From NCBI GenBank assembly GCA_019638485.1, contig JAHBTP010000002.1, forward strand, positions 456,001 to 520,000: a DNA stretch of 64,000 nt, read 5' to 3'. The stretch is from Ferruginibacter sp. (GTDB taxonomy: Bacteria > Bacteroidota > Bacteroidia > Chitinophagales > Chitinophagaceae). The number at the start of each line of letters is the position of its first letter. Within the stretch, counting starts at the first letter, position 1. The notes beneath the pieces were generated by a model. The model was not told the origin of the DNA and ran no database searches. It saw only the letters and a list, made by a program, of their open reading frames with translations. The position numbers and the translations under genes are program-made. Shown here in pieces: positions 49,689 through 59,156 of the stretch.

Positions 49689-49717
49689 TGCGGTAAGGTC
49701 ACTTGCCGCATTTTTTT
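49689..49717 (+). terminator. Terminator of the secA-deoC-SPOR transcript
   Basis: A 9-bp stem with one G-T pair (49689-49697 and 49702-49710), loop GTCA, followed by seven T residues. It lies 50 bp after the SPOR stop. Confidence 0.88.
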
Positions 49718-49763
49718 ATTCTGTTATGGTAAACCTCATGAACTTTATTAATTTTAGTAAGTT

Positions 49764-50933
49764 ATGAAACAACGAATTCAACAGTTAGCAAAGGCATACA
49801 GCCAAGAATTTATTGATGTACGTCACCATATTCATGCCAATCCGGAACTGAGTTTTAAAGAATTTGAAACTTGTACATTTATTCAACAAAAGCTTAAGGG
49901 ATGGAATATTCCATTTCAGGTAATGGCAGGAACCGGAGTAGTAGCTGTAATCGAAGGGAGGAATCCTCAATTGCGTGTTACTGCATTAAGGGCGGATATG
50001 GATGCCTTACCTATTAATGAGGAGAATGAAGTGCCTTATCGTTCTACAAAACCGGGGGTTATGCATGCTTGTGGACATGATGTGCACACTACTTGTTTAT
50101 TAGGGGCTGCAAAAATTTTGCAAGAAACAAAAGAAGAGTGGACTGGAACCATTAAATTAATATTTCAACCCGGAGAGGAAAAGCATCCGGGAGGTGCGAG
50201 TTTAATGATAAATGAAGGGGTTTTAGACAAGCCTGCCCCTACCAGAATTTTTGGAATGCACGTTCATCCCCAACTGCAAGTTGGTAAATTTAGTTTTCGA
50301 GGAGGGATGGTTATGGCCAGTGCAGATGAAATTTATATAACTGTACGCGCTAAAGGTGGGCATGCTGCCGCACCAAATCTTACTCCTGATTCCATTTTAA
50401 TTGCAGCAAACATCGTTGTTTCACTTCAACAAATTGTAAGCAGGAATAACAATCCCTTTAACCCAACAGTATTGAGTATAACTTCTATTCAAGGAGGAAC
50501 GGCAACCAATATCATTCCATCCGAAGTAAAACTTATGGGAACTTTCCGAGCAATGAATGAAGAATGGAGATTCCATGCACATGAACTTATCAAAAATCAA
50601 ACCTCTTTGCTTGCAAAGGCGTTAGGAGCTGAGGCAGAAGTGGATATTAAAGTTGGATATCCTTTTGTTTTTAATAATCCTGAACTCTCCTCATGGGCAA
50701 AAGAAAAGGCAATAGAATTGATAGGAAAAGATTGGGTAGAAGAAACGGAATTAAGAATGGGAGCAGAAGATTTTGCTTTTTATTCTCATCAAATTCCGGG
50801 TTGCTTCTTTAGATTAGGAGCAGGTAATGAAATAATTAATAGTAATGTGCATACCCCTACGTTTAATATTGATGAGCATGCTATTGAAAATGGTATTGCC
50901 ATGATGGCATGGTTAGCAATTGCTGAAGATTAA
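49764..50933 (+). CDS. M20 family metallopeptidase/amidohydrolase
   Basis: A 389-residue M20D-type amidohydrolase (hippurate hydrolase/N-acyl amino acid hydrolase group). It has 'FIDVRHHIHANPELSFKEFET', the metal site HACGHDVHT (about residues 97-105), 'LIFQPGEEKHPGGASLMI' with the catalytic Glu, and 'RMGAEDFAFYSHQIPGCFFRLG' near the C-terminus. The dimerisation domain lies at about 180-290. Substrate is an N-acylated amino acid or similar amide; the exact one is unknown. No signal peptide. The beta-CASP gene follows by 10 bp. Confidence 0.92.
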   Translation: MKQRIQQLAKAYSQEFIDVRHHIHANPELSFKEFETCTFIQQKLKGWNIPFQVMAGTGVVAVIEGRNPQLRVTALRADMDALPINEENEVPYRSTKPGVMHACGHDVHTTCLLGAAKILQETKEEWTGTIKLIFQPGEEKHPGGASLMINEGVLDKPAPTRIFGMHVHPQLQVGKFSFRGGMVMASADEIYITVRAKGGHAAAPNLTPDSILIAANIVVSLQQIVSRNNNPFNPTVLSITSIQGGTATNIIPSEVKLMGTFRAMNEEWRFHAHELIKNQTSLLAKALGAEAEVDIKVGYPFVFNNPELSSWAKEKAIELIGKDWVEETELRMGAEDFAFYSHQIPGCFFRLGAGNEIINSNVHTPTFNIDEHAIENGIAMMAWLAIAED

Positions 50934-50943
50934 AAAATTTATA

Positions 50944-52347
50944 ATGAAAATTTCCTTTCATGGTGCGGCACGCACGGTAACCGGTTCAAAGCATATTATA
51001 ACCCTAAGTAATGGAAAACAATTGTTGCTTGATTGTGGAATGTTTCAGGGTATGGGAAGAGAGACTAATGAGTTGAATAATAATTTTGGTTTTGACCCGG
51101 CAGCAATTGATTACATGATTCTTTCCCATGCCCATGTAGATCATAGTGGACTGATTCCTAAATTAGTTAAAGATGGATTTAAAGGAAAGATTTATGCAAC
51201 ACCTGCAACCCGTGATTTGGCGGCTGCGCTATTGGAAGACTCTGCCGGTATTCAAGAAAATGATATTAAGTTCGAAAATAAAAGGCGCTCATTATTAAAT
51301 CTCCCACTTCTTTCTCCATTATATACTACTGCTGAAGCTATGGCTTCTTTAGATTCGTTTTGGGTTGTTGAATATCACGAATGGATTGAGATTGATAAAG
51401 ACATATCATTTTGTTTTACTGATGCCGGCCATATCATTGGAAGTGCTTGTGTTCACTTGCGGATAAAAGAAAATGATAAAATGGTTCGAATTACTTTTAG
51501 CGGAGATGTTGGTCGCTATCGGGATGTTATACTTCGCTCTCCTGAAACATTTGAACAGGCTGATTATATTATTCTTGAATCTACTTATGGAGATAGCTTG
51601 CATGATCATTATCACCCAACTATTGACACCTTATTGCATTGGATAGAATCCACCTGTTTAAAGGATAAAGGAAAGTTGATTATTCCTGCATTTAGTGTTG
51701 GGCGTACACAAGAGATTTTATACGCATTAAATCAATTGGAAATAGAGCGACGGTTGCCGGATTTAGAGTATTTTTTAGATAGCCCGCTGAGTATTAAGGC
51801 TACTCAAATCATTAAACGCTATCCTAAATATTTTAATAGCCGAATCCAGAAAATTTTGCAAACGGATAATGATCCTTTTTCATTTAAAGGTTTACGTTTA
51901 GTAAAATCTGTTGATGAATCTAAGATGCTTAATTTTTATAATAAACCTTGTGTAATTATTTCAGCCAGTGGTATGGCAGAAGCCGGACGGATTAAACACC
52001 ATATTAGTAATAATATAGAAAATCATCGAAATGCAATTTTAATGACGGGTTATTGTGAGCCTAATTCTCTTGGTGCCAGACTGCTGAGAAAACCTGAGGA
52101 AGTAACTATTTTTGGACAAACTCATCAGGTAAATGCAAATATTGGTGAAATGCGTAGTATGAGTGCACATGGCGATTATGAAGATCTGCTTCAGTTTCTT
52201 GCATGCCAAAATCCAAAACAAGTAAAACAAATCTTTTTAGTACACGGAGAATATGATGTACAACAACATTTCAAAAATACATTAATGAAAAAGGATTTTG
52301 AAGTGTCTATTCCCGACCAACATCAATCAATAGGGCTAACCTTGTAA
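50944..52347 (+). CDS. Metallo-beta-lactamase/beta-CASP RNase-like protein
   Basis: A 467-residue protein of the CPSF73/YSH1-like beta-CASP group. Start ATG 50944 gives MKISFHGAARTVTGSKHI, the standard opening; the frame upstream overlaps the M20 gene. The zinc motif HAHVDH is at residues 62-67, and 'TFSGDVGR' and 'ESTYGDSLH' are motifs 3 and 4 of this group. The beta-CASP part has 'IIPAFSVGRTQEILYAL', 'ISASGMAEAGRI' and finally 'SAHGDYEDLLQFL' and 'LVHGE'. Family members cut or trim RNA; a role in RNA turnover here is inference. Likely operonic with the M20 gene. Confidence 0.93.
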   Translation: MKISFHGAARTVTGSKHIITLSNGKQLLLDCGMFQGMGRETNELNNNFGFDPAAIDYMILSHAHVDHSGLIPKLVKDGFKGKIYATPATRDLAAALLEDSAGIQENDIKFENKRRSLLNLPLLSPLYTTAEAMASLDSFWVVEYHEWIEIDKDISFCFTDAGHIIGSACVHLRIKENDKMVRITFSGDVGRYRDVILRSPETFEQADYIILESTYGDSLHDHYHPTIDTLLHWIESTCLKDKGKLIIPAFSVGRTQEILYALNQLEIERRLPDLEYFLDSPLSIKATQIIKRYPKYFNSRIQKILQTDNDPFSFKGLRLVKSVDESKMLNFYNKPCVIISASGMAEAGRIKHHISNNIENHRNAILMTGYCEPNSLGARLLRKPEEVTIFGQTHQVNANIGEMRSMSAHGDYEDLLQFLACQNPKQVKQIFLVHGEYDVQQHFKNTLMKKDFEVSIPDQHQSIGLTL

Positions 52348-52365
52348 ATTAAGTCCTAGCAAAAT

Positions 52366-53004
52366 TTAATTTGTCTTTCTGCTTTCGAGGTTCTGTTGAA
52401 CAGCCTGCTCTTTCCTTAAAATATCTTCCTGACGGGTAATTTCCTTCTCTGTGTCAGATATTTTTTTGCGGGTTTGGTCAAGCTTTTTATTCAGGCTATT
52501 TAATTCACTTCTTAATGACTTTAATTTTTTATCAGCCTTGACTACGGCATTTCCTTGTGTTTTAATCTGCTGATTTAAATCTGCAGCGGCAGCATTTTGA
52601 ACAAGACTGTTTAAGAATTCTTTAGCAGCTCCAAATGCATCCGGATTGTCTATTTCAGACATAAAACTTTCAAAACCGGTAGAAAGAAGCATAGTGATAA
52701 CACTGGCATTATTGTCTCTTTTACTTTTGCTATTGATTTTAAAATATACATCAATTATGTTAGGACTGATATTGTCCATTTTTACTCCACGATAAGCGAT
52801 ATAACCTTTTTGATTACTTGGTTTAATATTATATGCCGACATTTTTTCTTTTAATGCGGTTTCAACAGTTTTAGGATTGTAAGGAATATTATTTTCTATT
52901 GCCCCTATAACAGTTTTGTTGTACTCAGCAGTTGTAGTTAAAGACTGTGCGTAAATTCCTGATACGAAGAATAAAAAAGCGAAAAATAAAATAATCTTTT
53001 TCAT
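52366..53004 (-). CDS. Exported coiled-coil protein, unknown function
   Basis: A 212-residue protein with a signal peptide (residues 1-19, ending GIYAQ). Residues about 25-140 form a globular part ('VIGAIENNIPYNPKTVETALKEKM', 'DVYFKINSKSKRDN'). Residues about 145-205 form a predicted coiled coil with heptad-like Leu/Ile and dense Lys/Glu. No family recognised with confidence. It is convergent with the beta-CASP gene over 18 bp. Confidence 0.7.
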   Translation of the reverse strand: MKKIILFFAFLFFVSGIYAQSLTTTAEYNKTVIGAIENNIPYNPKTVETALKEKMSAYNIKPSNQKGYIAYRGVKMDNISPNIIDVYFKINSKSKRDNNASVITMLLSTGFESFMSEIDNPDAFGAAKEFLNSLVQNAAAADLNQQIKTQGNAVVKADKKLKSLRSELNSLNKKLDQTRKKISDTEKEITRQEDILRKEQAVQQNLESRKTN

Positions 53005-53127
53005 GCGGGATGTATTATTGTATATAAAATGATGACAAATGAAATATTAAGGTTATTTTCCGGGGTGTCAATTTTATTGCAAATATTGGATAAAAAAGTG
53101 AATTGAGAAGATAAAACCTTTCTATTT

Positions 53128-54567
53128 CTAATGAACTGCGCCAACATTATTAATAATGCGATAAAGGTTTAATGGATTGTTGTTTTGGAGTTCGGATGGA
53201 AGAAACTCATCAGGCCAATTTTGAAAACATAGTGGTCTGCAGAATCGAGATATCCCATCAGCGCCTACTGCTGTGAATCTACTATCTGTAGTGGCAGGAT
53301 AAGGACCTCCATGTTGCATAGATAAAGCAACCCGAACACCGGTTGGAACTCCGTTGAAAATAAATCGCCCACACTTTTCTCTTAAAATATTTATTAGGTC
53401 TTTATTGTTTTTTATATCAGCTTCTGTTGCCCATATACTACAAGTAAGTTGCCCCTCTAATAAAGAGGATAACTGTAGTAATTCTTCATTGTCTTTTGCT
53501 TTAATAATTAAACTATACATACCAAACACCTCTCGCATAAGGATAGGTGATTTTATAAAATCTTTCGCCTTAACAGTTGCCAAAATGGGAAACCCATCAC
53601 TATTACTTTCAGGATGTTTGGTAGTTAATTGTTTTACACCATCTGTGTTGAGTGCTTTTTGTGATGCGGTTTGATAGTTTTTTAAGATGCCGGCATTCAG
53701 CATAGCCTGCCCATTCATTTTATCAAGCCTTTTTGTCATCTCCATTACAAATTCATGTAAAGAAGGAGAATCAATGCCAATAATCAATCCGGGATTTGTA
53801 CAAAATTGACCGGCTGATTGTGTTAGTGAGTCGGTTAATTTGTTACATAAAAGGTTCACATCAGCATTTAATTTATTAGGTAATAAAAAGACCGGATTAA
53901 TACTACTCATTTCGGCAAAAACCGGAATAGGAACATTTCGTGAAGCGGCCCAATTATAAAAGAGTCGTCCTGCAGCAAGAGAACCGGTAAAAGCCACAGC
54001 AGCTGTATTAGGGTGTTTTACTAATTTCTCTGAAACATCATTATCAGTGTTGCTTATATATTGGAAAATATTTTTGTTGTTGGCAGGCAAAGCTTCTTGG
54101 ATGCAATTTGCAACAGCCAGGCCGGTTAATGGATGTCCGGGATGCGCCTTAACAACTACCGAACATCCCGCGGCCAATGCGCATGCGGTATCACCACCTG
54201 CAGTTGAATAGGCAAAGGGGAAGTTGGCAGAGCCAAAAACTGCAATGGGGCCTATTGGAATCATCATTTTACGGGTATCCTGTGCTTTATTATCGCTAAA
54301 ATCTATTCTTAAACCTAAGTGGTGCCCACTTTCAGCAGCCTCGGCATAACTACGCAATTGGAAAACAGTTCTACTTAATTCACCTTCCAGCCTTTCCTTA
54401 GGCAAGAAAGTTTCTTTCATAGCAAGTGCTACTAGATTTTCTTTATTATTTTCCAATATTTTGGAAATTTTGAAGATTATATCCTTCTTTTCTTTTCCGG
54501 AAAAAAACCTATAGGTATTAAATGCCTTGCAGGCATTAACCATAACGGAATTTATTGTATCATTCAT
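53128..54567 (-). CDS. Aldehyde dehydrogenase, ketoglutarate-semialdehyde dehydrogenase type
   Basis: A 479-residue aldehyde dehydrogenase. It has 'GPIAVFGSANFPFAYSTAGGDTACALAAGCSVVVKAHPGHP', the nucleotide-binding glycine motif 'VAFTGSLAAGR', the catalytic Glu region 'PVFAEMSSINPVFLLP' and catalytic Cys in SAGQFCTNPG (about residue 265). This sequence style is that of NADP-dependent 2,5-dioxovalerate (alpha-ketoglutaric semialdehyde) dehydrogenases of sugar-acid and hydroxyproline breakdown. No other genes of such a pathway lie nearby, so its substrate remains open. Confidence 0.88.
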   Translation of the reverse strand: MNDTINSVMVNACKAFNTYRFFSGKEKKDIIFKISKILENNKENLVALAMKETFLPKERLEGELSRTVFQLRSYAEAAESGHHLGLRIDFSDNKAQDTRKMMIPIGPIAVFGSANFPFAYSTAGGDTACALAAGCSVVVKAHPGHPLTGLAVANCIQEALPANNKNIFQYISNTDNDVSEKLVKHPNTAAVAFTGSLAAGRLFYNWAASRNVPIPVFAEMSSINPVFLLPNKLNADVNLLCNKLTDSLTQSAGQFCTNPGLIIGIDSPSLHEFVMEMTKRLDKMNGQAMLNAGILKNYQTASQKALNTDGVKQLTTKHPESNSDGFPILATVKAKDFIKSPILMREVFGMYSLIIKAKDNEELLQLSSLLEGQLTCSIWATEADIKNNKDLINILREKCGRFIFNGVPTGVRVALSMQHGGPYPATTDSRFTAVGADGISRFCRPLCFQNWPDEFLPSELQNNNPLNLYRIINNVGAVH

Positions 54568-54625
54568 AATGCTAAGCTACATAAAGCAGTTCAACAGCAA
54601 GGTTGAGTAAAACCATTAAAAAAGT

Positions 54626-54656
54626 TTGGTTACAACGTGGTATCACGCTATCTTTG
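54626..54656 (+). promoter_or_regulatory. Promoter of tRNA-Glu
   Basis: TTG (54626-54628), a 20-bp spacer and TATCTTTG (54649-54656) give a full TTG-N20-TAnnTTTG promoter. The tRNA begins 16 bp beyond the -7 box. Confidence 0.78.
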
Positions 54657-54672
54657 CCGACCTTAATAATAT

Positions 54673-54744
54673 GCCGCGTTGGTCAAGGGGTTAAGACGCC
54701 TCCCTTTCACGGAGGAATCACGGGTTCGAATCCCGTACGTGGTA
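54673..54744 (+). tRNA. tRNA-Glu (anticodon TTC)
   Basis: The acceptor GCCGCGT (54673-54679) pairs with ACGTGGT (54737-54743) through two G-U pairs, with discriminator A. The anticodon stem CCTCC/GGAGG encloses CTTTCAC, giving anticodon TTC. The T-arm has GTTCGAATC. No CCA is encoded. Confidence 0.95.
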
Positions 54745-54751
54745 CAAAAAG

Positions 54752-54776
54752 AACCTTCTGTCTGGAAGGTTTTTTT
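54752..54776 (+). terminator. Terminator after tRNA-Glu
   Basis: Stem AACCTTC/GAAGGTT (54752-54758 and 54765-54771) with a 6-nt loop, then a T run. It starts 7 bp past the tRNA. Confidence 0.88.
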
Positions 54777-54888
54777 ATGGGTTAATGTAGATTGTTAGAA
54801 TGGTTAATTGTTCTGTTAAATTAATGGATGCATACATCACATTAAAGCCTTTATTTATAGGTAAAACGGAGCATACCGAAAAACTTCC

Positions 54889-54896
54889 TAATTTTG
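54889..54896 (+). promoter_or_regulatory. -7 box of gapA
   Basis: TAATTTTG lies 19 bp before the gapA ATG. No TTG at -33 was found. Confidence 0.55.
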
Positions 54897-54915
54897 CATC
54901 GCTAAAATTATAATC

Positions 54916-55929
54916 ATGAGTACAGTTAAAGTGGCCATAAATGGCTTTGGTCGAATCGGCCGATTAGTTTTTCGACAAATTTATAATATGGAGGGTATCA
55001 AAGTTGTGGCTGTTAATGATCTTACCAGCCCTGCGGTACTTGCTCATTTAATGAAATATGATAGTGCACAAGGTCGTTTTAATCAGGATGTAAAACATAC
55101 TGAAAATTCACTTTTGGTAAATGGAGAGCCAATACATATTTATGCACAAAAAGATCCTACCCAAATTCCTTGGGCAAAGCATGATGTTGATGTTGTTTTG
55201 GAATGTACAGGCTTCTTTACAGATAAGGATAAAGCATCAGCTCACCTAAAAGCAGGTGCAAAGCGGGTAGTAATCTCTGCTCCTGCAACCGGCGACTTAA
55301 AAACAATTGTGTTTAATGTAAACCATAATATTTTGGATGGTAGTGAAACTATCATTTCATGTGCAAGCTGTACCACCAATTGCCTTGCACCTATGGCTCA
55401 GGTTCTTGATGAGAAATTTGGTATTCAATCAGGATTGATGTCAACAATTCATGCTTATACTAATGATCAAAACACCTTAGATGCACCCCATCCAAAAGGA
55501 GATTTGCGCCGTGCAAGAGCCGCAGCCGCTAACATTGTACCTAATAGTACCGGGGCAGCAAAGGCTATTGGATTAGTATTACCAAATTTAAAAGGAAAAC
55601 TTGATGGTTCTGCACAGCGCGTTCCGGTAATTACCGGTTCGGTTACTGAGCTTTATACCATCCTTGGAAAGAAAGTAACTGCTGATGAAATTAATGCTAC
55701 GATGAAAGCTGCCAGCAACGAAAGTTTTGGATACAATGAAGATCAAATTGTAAGTTCAGACATTATTGGAATGACCTTTGGATCCCTGTTTGATTCTACA
55801 CAAACTAAAGTTTCTTCAGTTGGTGATGCACAAATAGTTAAAACAGTAAGTTGGTATGATAATGAAATGAGCTACGTGAGCCAATTAGTTCGTACCGTGA
55901 AATATTTTGCTACACTTATTTCAAAGTAA
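54916..55929 (+). CDS. gapA: Glyceraldehyde-3-phosphate dehydrogenase, type I
   Basis: A 337-residue glycolytic enzyme oxidising glyceraldehyde 3-phosphate with NAD to 1,3-bisphosphoglycerate. The NAD fold begins '[16 protein letters not shown]'; the catalytic Cys is in [13 protein letters not shown] (about residue 153), with His in '[11 protein letters not shown]'. '[14 protein letters not shown]' binds phosphate, and '[16 protein letters not shown]' closes the protein. It is followed by a strong terminator and then pgk, the next enzyme in the pathway, under its own promoter. Confidence 0.98.
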   Translation: MSTVKVAINGFGRIGRLVFRQIYNMEGIKVVAVNDLTSPAVLAHLMKYDSAQGRFNQDVKHTENSLLVNGEPIHIYAQKDPTQIPWAKHDVDVVLECTGFFTDKDKASAHLKAGAKRVVISAPATGDLKTIVFNVNHNILDGSETIISCASCTTNCLAPMAQVLDEKFGIQSGLMSTIHAYTNDQNTLDAPHPKGDLRRARAAAANIVPNSTGAAKAIGLVLPNLKGKLDGSAQRVPVITGSVTELYTILGKKVTADEINATMKAASNESFGYNEDQIVSSDIIGMTFGSLFDSTQTKVSSVGDAQIVKTVSWYDNEMSYVSQLVRTVKYFATLISK

Positions 55930-55967
55930 TACTGATTTAGAAGGGCAATAAATTCTATATAGTAATT

Positions 55968-55999
55968 AAAAGCTGTCTTAAAAAGACAGCTTTTCTTTT
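55968..55999 (+). terminator. Terminator of gapA
   Basis: A 12-bp perfect stem (55968-55979 and 55983-55994) with an AAA loop, followed by C and a T-rich tail. It separates gapA from pgk. Confidence 0.88.
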
Positions 56000-56020
56000 T
56001 ATTGCTTAGTACGAATCTTT

Positions 56021-56050
56021 TTGATAGAGCTATTAAGCTCATTACCTTTG
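56021..56050 (+). promoter_or_regulatory. Promoter of pgk
   Basis: TTG (56021-56023), a 19-bp spacer and TACCTTTG (56043-56050) make a full Bacteroidota promoter, 20 bp before the ATG. Confidence 0.75.
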
Positions 56051-56070
56051 CGAGAATTTAAAAATAATTT

Positions 56071-57261
56071 ATGGGTACTTTTTCAAACTACAGTTTTAAA
56101 GGAGAGAAAGCCGTTGTGCGAGTTGATTTTAATGTTCCGCTAAATGAACGATTTGAAATTACCGATGATACTCGTATTCGCGCTTCAATTCCAACACTTA
56201 AGAAAATATTGCAGGATGGAGGTAGCGTTATTTTAATGAGCCATTTGGGCAGACCAAAGGAAGGCCCTGTTGAAAAGTATTCACTCAAACATCTTATTAA
56301 TCGATTGCAACAGTTGCTGGGTGTGGTGGTAAAATTTGCACCTGATGCTGTTGGGGAAGAAGCTAAACAATTAGCAGCAACACTTCAACCCGGTGAAGTA
56401 TTATTATTGGAGAATCTTCGCTTTCATAAGGAAGAAGAGAAGGGAGACAAAGCCTTTGCTGAACGCTTAAGCCGGCTAGGAACCGTATATGTAAATGATG
56501 CATTTGGTACAGCACATCGTGCACATGCATCTACATCTATTATTGCTGATTTCTTTCCAAAAGAAAAAAGAATGTTTGGCTTATTAATGGAGGGTGAAGT
56601 GAGTAGTGCTGAAAGGGTATTGCATAATGCAGAAGCGCCATTTACTGCAATTATTGGTGGGGCAAAGGTGTCTGATAAAATACTGATAATTGAAAATCTA
56701 CTTAAGCGAGCCAATCATATCATCATTGGTGGAGGTATGTCTTATACTTTCTTTAGGGCAATGGGAGGAAACGTAGGTAATTCTTTGTGTGAAGATGATA
56801 GGATGAAAACTGCAAAAGAAATCTTGGAAAATGCAAAGGCCTTAGGCGTTCAGATCCATTTACCTATTGATTCCGTAATTGCTGATAAGTTTGATGCTAA
56901 TGCCGAAACCAATCTGGCTGATTCAAATAATATACCTTCAGGATGGATGGGGCTTGATATTGGTCCCAAATCAATTCAATCATTTAAGAAAGTTATTAAT
57001 AACAGTAGGACATTGCTGTGGAATGGGCCTATGGGAGTATTTGAAATGGAGAAATTTCAAAATGGCACCAAGTCAATTGCAGAAGCAGTAGCAGAGGCAA
57101 CCGAAAAGGGGGCATTTTCACTAATTGGTGGAGGTGATAGTGTGGCTGCCATTAATAAATTTCACTTATCAAATAAAGTTAGCTATGTCTCTACGGGTGG
57201 AGGAGCTCTTCTTGAATATTTTGAAGGTAAGGAATTACCGGGGATAGCTGCCATTAGGTAA
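56071..57261 (+). CDS. pgk: Phosphoglycerate kinase
   Basis: A 396-residue glycolytic kinase making ATP from 1,3-bisphosphoglycerate. The opening 'KAVVRVDFNVPLNE' and 'LMSHLGRPKEG' bind substrate; 'LLLENLRFHKEEEKGD' and 'YVNDAFGTAHRAHAST' are typical. The nucleotide site includes 'AIIGGAKVSDKI', 'WNGPMGVFE' and 'LIGGGDSVAAI' near residues 350-360. Length is normal. Confidence 0.98.
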   Translation: MGTFSNYSFKGEKAVVRVDFNVPLNERFEITDDTRIRASIPTLKKILQDGGSVILMSHLGRPKEGPVEKYSLKHLINRLQQLLGVVVKFAPDAVGEEAKQLAATLQPGEVLLLENLRFHKEEEKGDKAFAERLSRLGTVYVNDAFGTAHRAHASTSIIADFFPKEKRMFGLLMEGEVSSAERVLHNAEAPFTAIIGGAKVSDKILIIENLLKRANHIIIGGGMSYTFFRAMGGNVGNSLCEDDRMKTAKEILENAKALGVQIHLPIDSVIADKFDANAETNLADSNNIPSGWMGLDIGPKSIQSFKKVINNSRTLLWNGPMGVFEMEKFQNGTKSIAEAVAEATEKGAFSLIGGGDSVAAINKFHLSNKVSYVSTGGGALLEYFEGKELPGIAAIR

Positions 57262-57509
57262 TAATCAAGTATTTCTTGAATTGGTTTCAAAATGTTTTGA
57301 ACTATTTTACTGATTATTAGGCTTCTCTTTTTTAGAAAAGACTGACTTTTTGATACCGAATATTGCTTTTGAGATTTTAGCTATAAGAGATTCAATTGAC
57401 ACCTATCTGTGTGAAAATTATTTCAATGTATTTTGATAAAATTTAGGTATGGATTATTGTTTTATTCCAATCGAAAAGTTTAATTTTAAAGATAAATAAA
57501 ACGAATTAT

Positions 57510-58094
57510 ATGAAACGAGTAACCGTATTGGTTGTTATAGCTGTAGTTTTTATTTTGGGCTTTTTAGGTTGTAATGGATATAATGGATTGGTAAAGCAAG
57601 ATGAAGTAGTTAAGAAGGCGTGGAATAATGTACAAACAGAGTATCAGAATCGTGCCGATTTGGTAAACAATTTGGTGAATACTGTAAAAGGGGCTGCTAA
57701 TTTTGAACAATCTACACTCACCGCCGTAGTAGAGGCAAGAGCTAATGCTACTAAAATAAACTTTACCGCAGATCAACTTACGCCCGAAAACATTGAAAAG
57801 TTTCAACAGGCACAAGGACAGTTATCCGGAGCATTAAGTCGTTTACTCGCCACAGTAGAAGCTTATCCTGAATTAAAAGCAACAGAAGGGTTTATGAAAT
57901 TACAAGGTCAGCTTGAATCCATTGAGAACAATATTAAAAACTCCCGACGAACATTTAATGAAACAATTCAGGGGTATAATACCATGGTTAGAAAATTTCC
58001 AATGAATATATTTAGTGGAATGTTTGGATTTCATGTTAAAGATGGATTTAAAGCTGATGAAGGGGCTGAAAAAGCTCCTGAAGTAAAATTCTAA
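57510..58094 (+). CDS. LemA family protein (copy 1)
   Basis: A 194-residue protein with one N-terminal membrane segment (about residues 4-21) that contains FLGC, a weak lipobox. The LemA helical-bundle domain follows: 'GYNGLVKQDEVVKKAWNNVQ', 'RADLVNNLVNTVKGAANFEQ', 'LSRLLATVEAYPELKA' and 'NNIKNSRRTFNETIQGYN'. Function of LemA proteins is unclear; they are often encoded with TPM-domain proteins, as here. It leads a four-gene run with gaps of only 7, 3 and 2 bp. Confidence 0.93.
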   Translation: MKRVTVLVVIAVVFILGFLGCNGYNGLVKQDEVVKKAWNNVQTEYQNRADLVNNLVNTVKGAANFEQSTLTAVVEARANATKINFTADQLTPENIEKFQQAQGQLSGALSRLLATVEAYPELKATEGFMKLQGQLESIENNIKNSRRTFNETIQGYNTMVRKFPMNIFSGMFGFHVKDGFKADEGAEKAPEVKF

Positions 58095-58101
58095 GTGTTT
58101 A

Positions 58102-58686
58102 ATGTTAGGTAAAAAATCTAATAGTGTTATTGCCCTTATTGCTATAGTTATACTGACAGTATGGATGGTAATGACCTATAATAGTTTGGTGAAAAAAGAT
58201 GAGCACGTTTCCTTTCAATGGAATGAAGTACAGAATAATTATCAGCGAAGGTTAGATTTGATTCCTCAAGTTGTAAATACGGTAAAGGGAGGAGCAGAAT
58301 TTGAAAAAGGAGTTTTGGAGCAAGTTACGCAGGCTCGTGCAAAGGCAATGCAAGTTCAGGCATCCCAGGTAAGCGCCGCCGCTTTGGAGGCTCAATCACA
58401 AATACAAGATGAATTAGCTTTAACATTTAATAGGTTACTAATTAATGTTGAACGGTATCCCGAAATAAAAGGGACACGTGCTTTTAAAGATTTACAAGTT
58501 CAGCTTGAGGGAACCGAGCGACGCATCAAAGTAGCAAGGAAGGACTTTAACGGAGCGGTGCAAGATTATAATAGTGCTGTTCGCAGTTTTCCTACCAAAA
58601 TCATTTCAGGAATTTTAGGTTTTCCTGAAAGAAAAGGCTTTACTGCTGATTTAGGTACAGATAAAAGTATTGAGATAAAATTTTGA
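58102..58686 (+). CDS. LemA family protein (copy 2)
   Basis: The second LemA protein, also 194 residues, with an N-terminal membrane helix (about 8-25) but no Cys of a lipobox. The domain has 'TYNSLVKKDEHVSFQWNEVQ', 'RLDLIPQVVNTVKGGAEFEK', 'FNRLLINVERYPEIKG' and 'RRIKVARKDFNGAVQDYN'. It starts 7 bp after copy 1; the two have the same length and align end to end, so a tandem duplication is likely, now well diverged. Confidence 0.93.
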   Translation: MLGKKSNSVIALIAIVILTVWMVMTYNSLVKKDEHVSFQWNEVQNNYQRRLDLIPQVVNTVKGGAEFEKGVLEQVTQARAKAMQVQASQVSAAALEAQSQIQDELALTFNRLLINVERYPEIKGTRAFKDLQVQLEGTERRIKVARKDFNGAVQDYNSAVRSFPTKIISGILGFPERKGFTADLGTDKSIEIKF

Positions 58687-58689
58687 GTT

Positions 58690-59154
58690 GTGAAATTATT
58701 CTCTTTTTATAAATCAGGAAAGCAATTTCTTACGCAAGAAGAAAATCAGCGTATAATTTCAGCTATACGCAATAGTGAGTTACAAACATGTGGAGAGATT
58801 AGGGTGTTTATAGAATCGAAAAACCCCTTGATGAGCCCCTTAGAAAGGGCTGCCGGTATTTTTTACAGGTTAAAAATGGAGGAGACTGAACATAGAAATG
58901 CAGTATTGGTTTACATAGCGTATAAACATAAGGAGGTTGCACTTTTTGGTGATGAAGGGATCAATAACTTGGTAGGCGAGGAGTACTGGAAGAGTAAAAT
59001 AAGAATGATGCTGAATTATTTTAAGGGGAAAAGTCTTGCTGCCGGAATAGAACAATGTGTAGTTGAAATTGGAAATACATTAAAAGAGAAGTTTCCTTAT
59101 AATCCATCTGAAGATAAAAACGAATTACCTGACGAAATTGTGTTCGGTAAGTAA
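58690..59154 (+). CDS. Short TPM-domain protein, no signal peptide
   Basis: A 154-residue protein. The TPM fold (COG3762-like) is seen in 'QRIISAIRNSELQTCGEIRVFIESK', 'HRNAVLVYIAYKHKEVALFGDEGINNLVGEEYW' and a C-terminal helix. There is no signal peptide or membrane helix, so it should be cytoplasmic, unlike the next gene's product. The start is GTG at 58690, 3 bp after the LemA copy 2 stop; no ATG precedes the conserved part. Confidence 0.85.
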   Translation: MKLFSFYKSGKQFLTQEENQRIISAIRNSELQTCGEIRVFIESKNPLMSPLERAAGIFYRLKMEETEHRNAVLVYIAYKHKEVALFGDEGINNLVGEEYWKSKIRMMLNYFKGKSLAAGIEQCVVEIGNTLKEKFPYNPSEDKNELPDEIVFGK

Positions 59155-59156
59155 AT

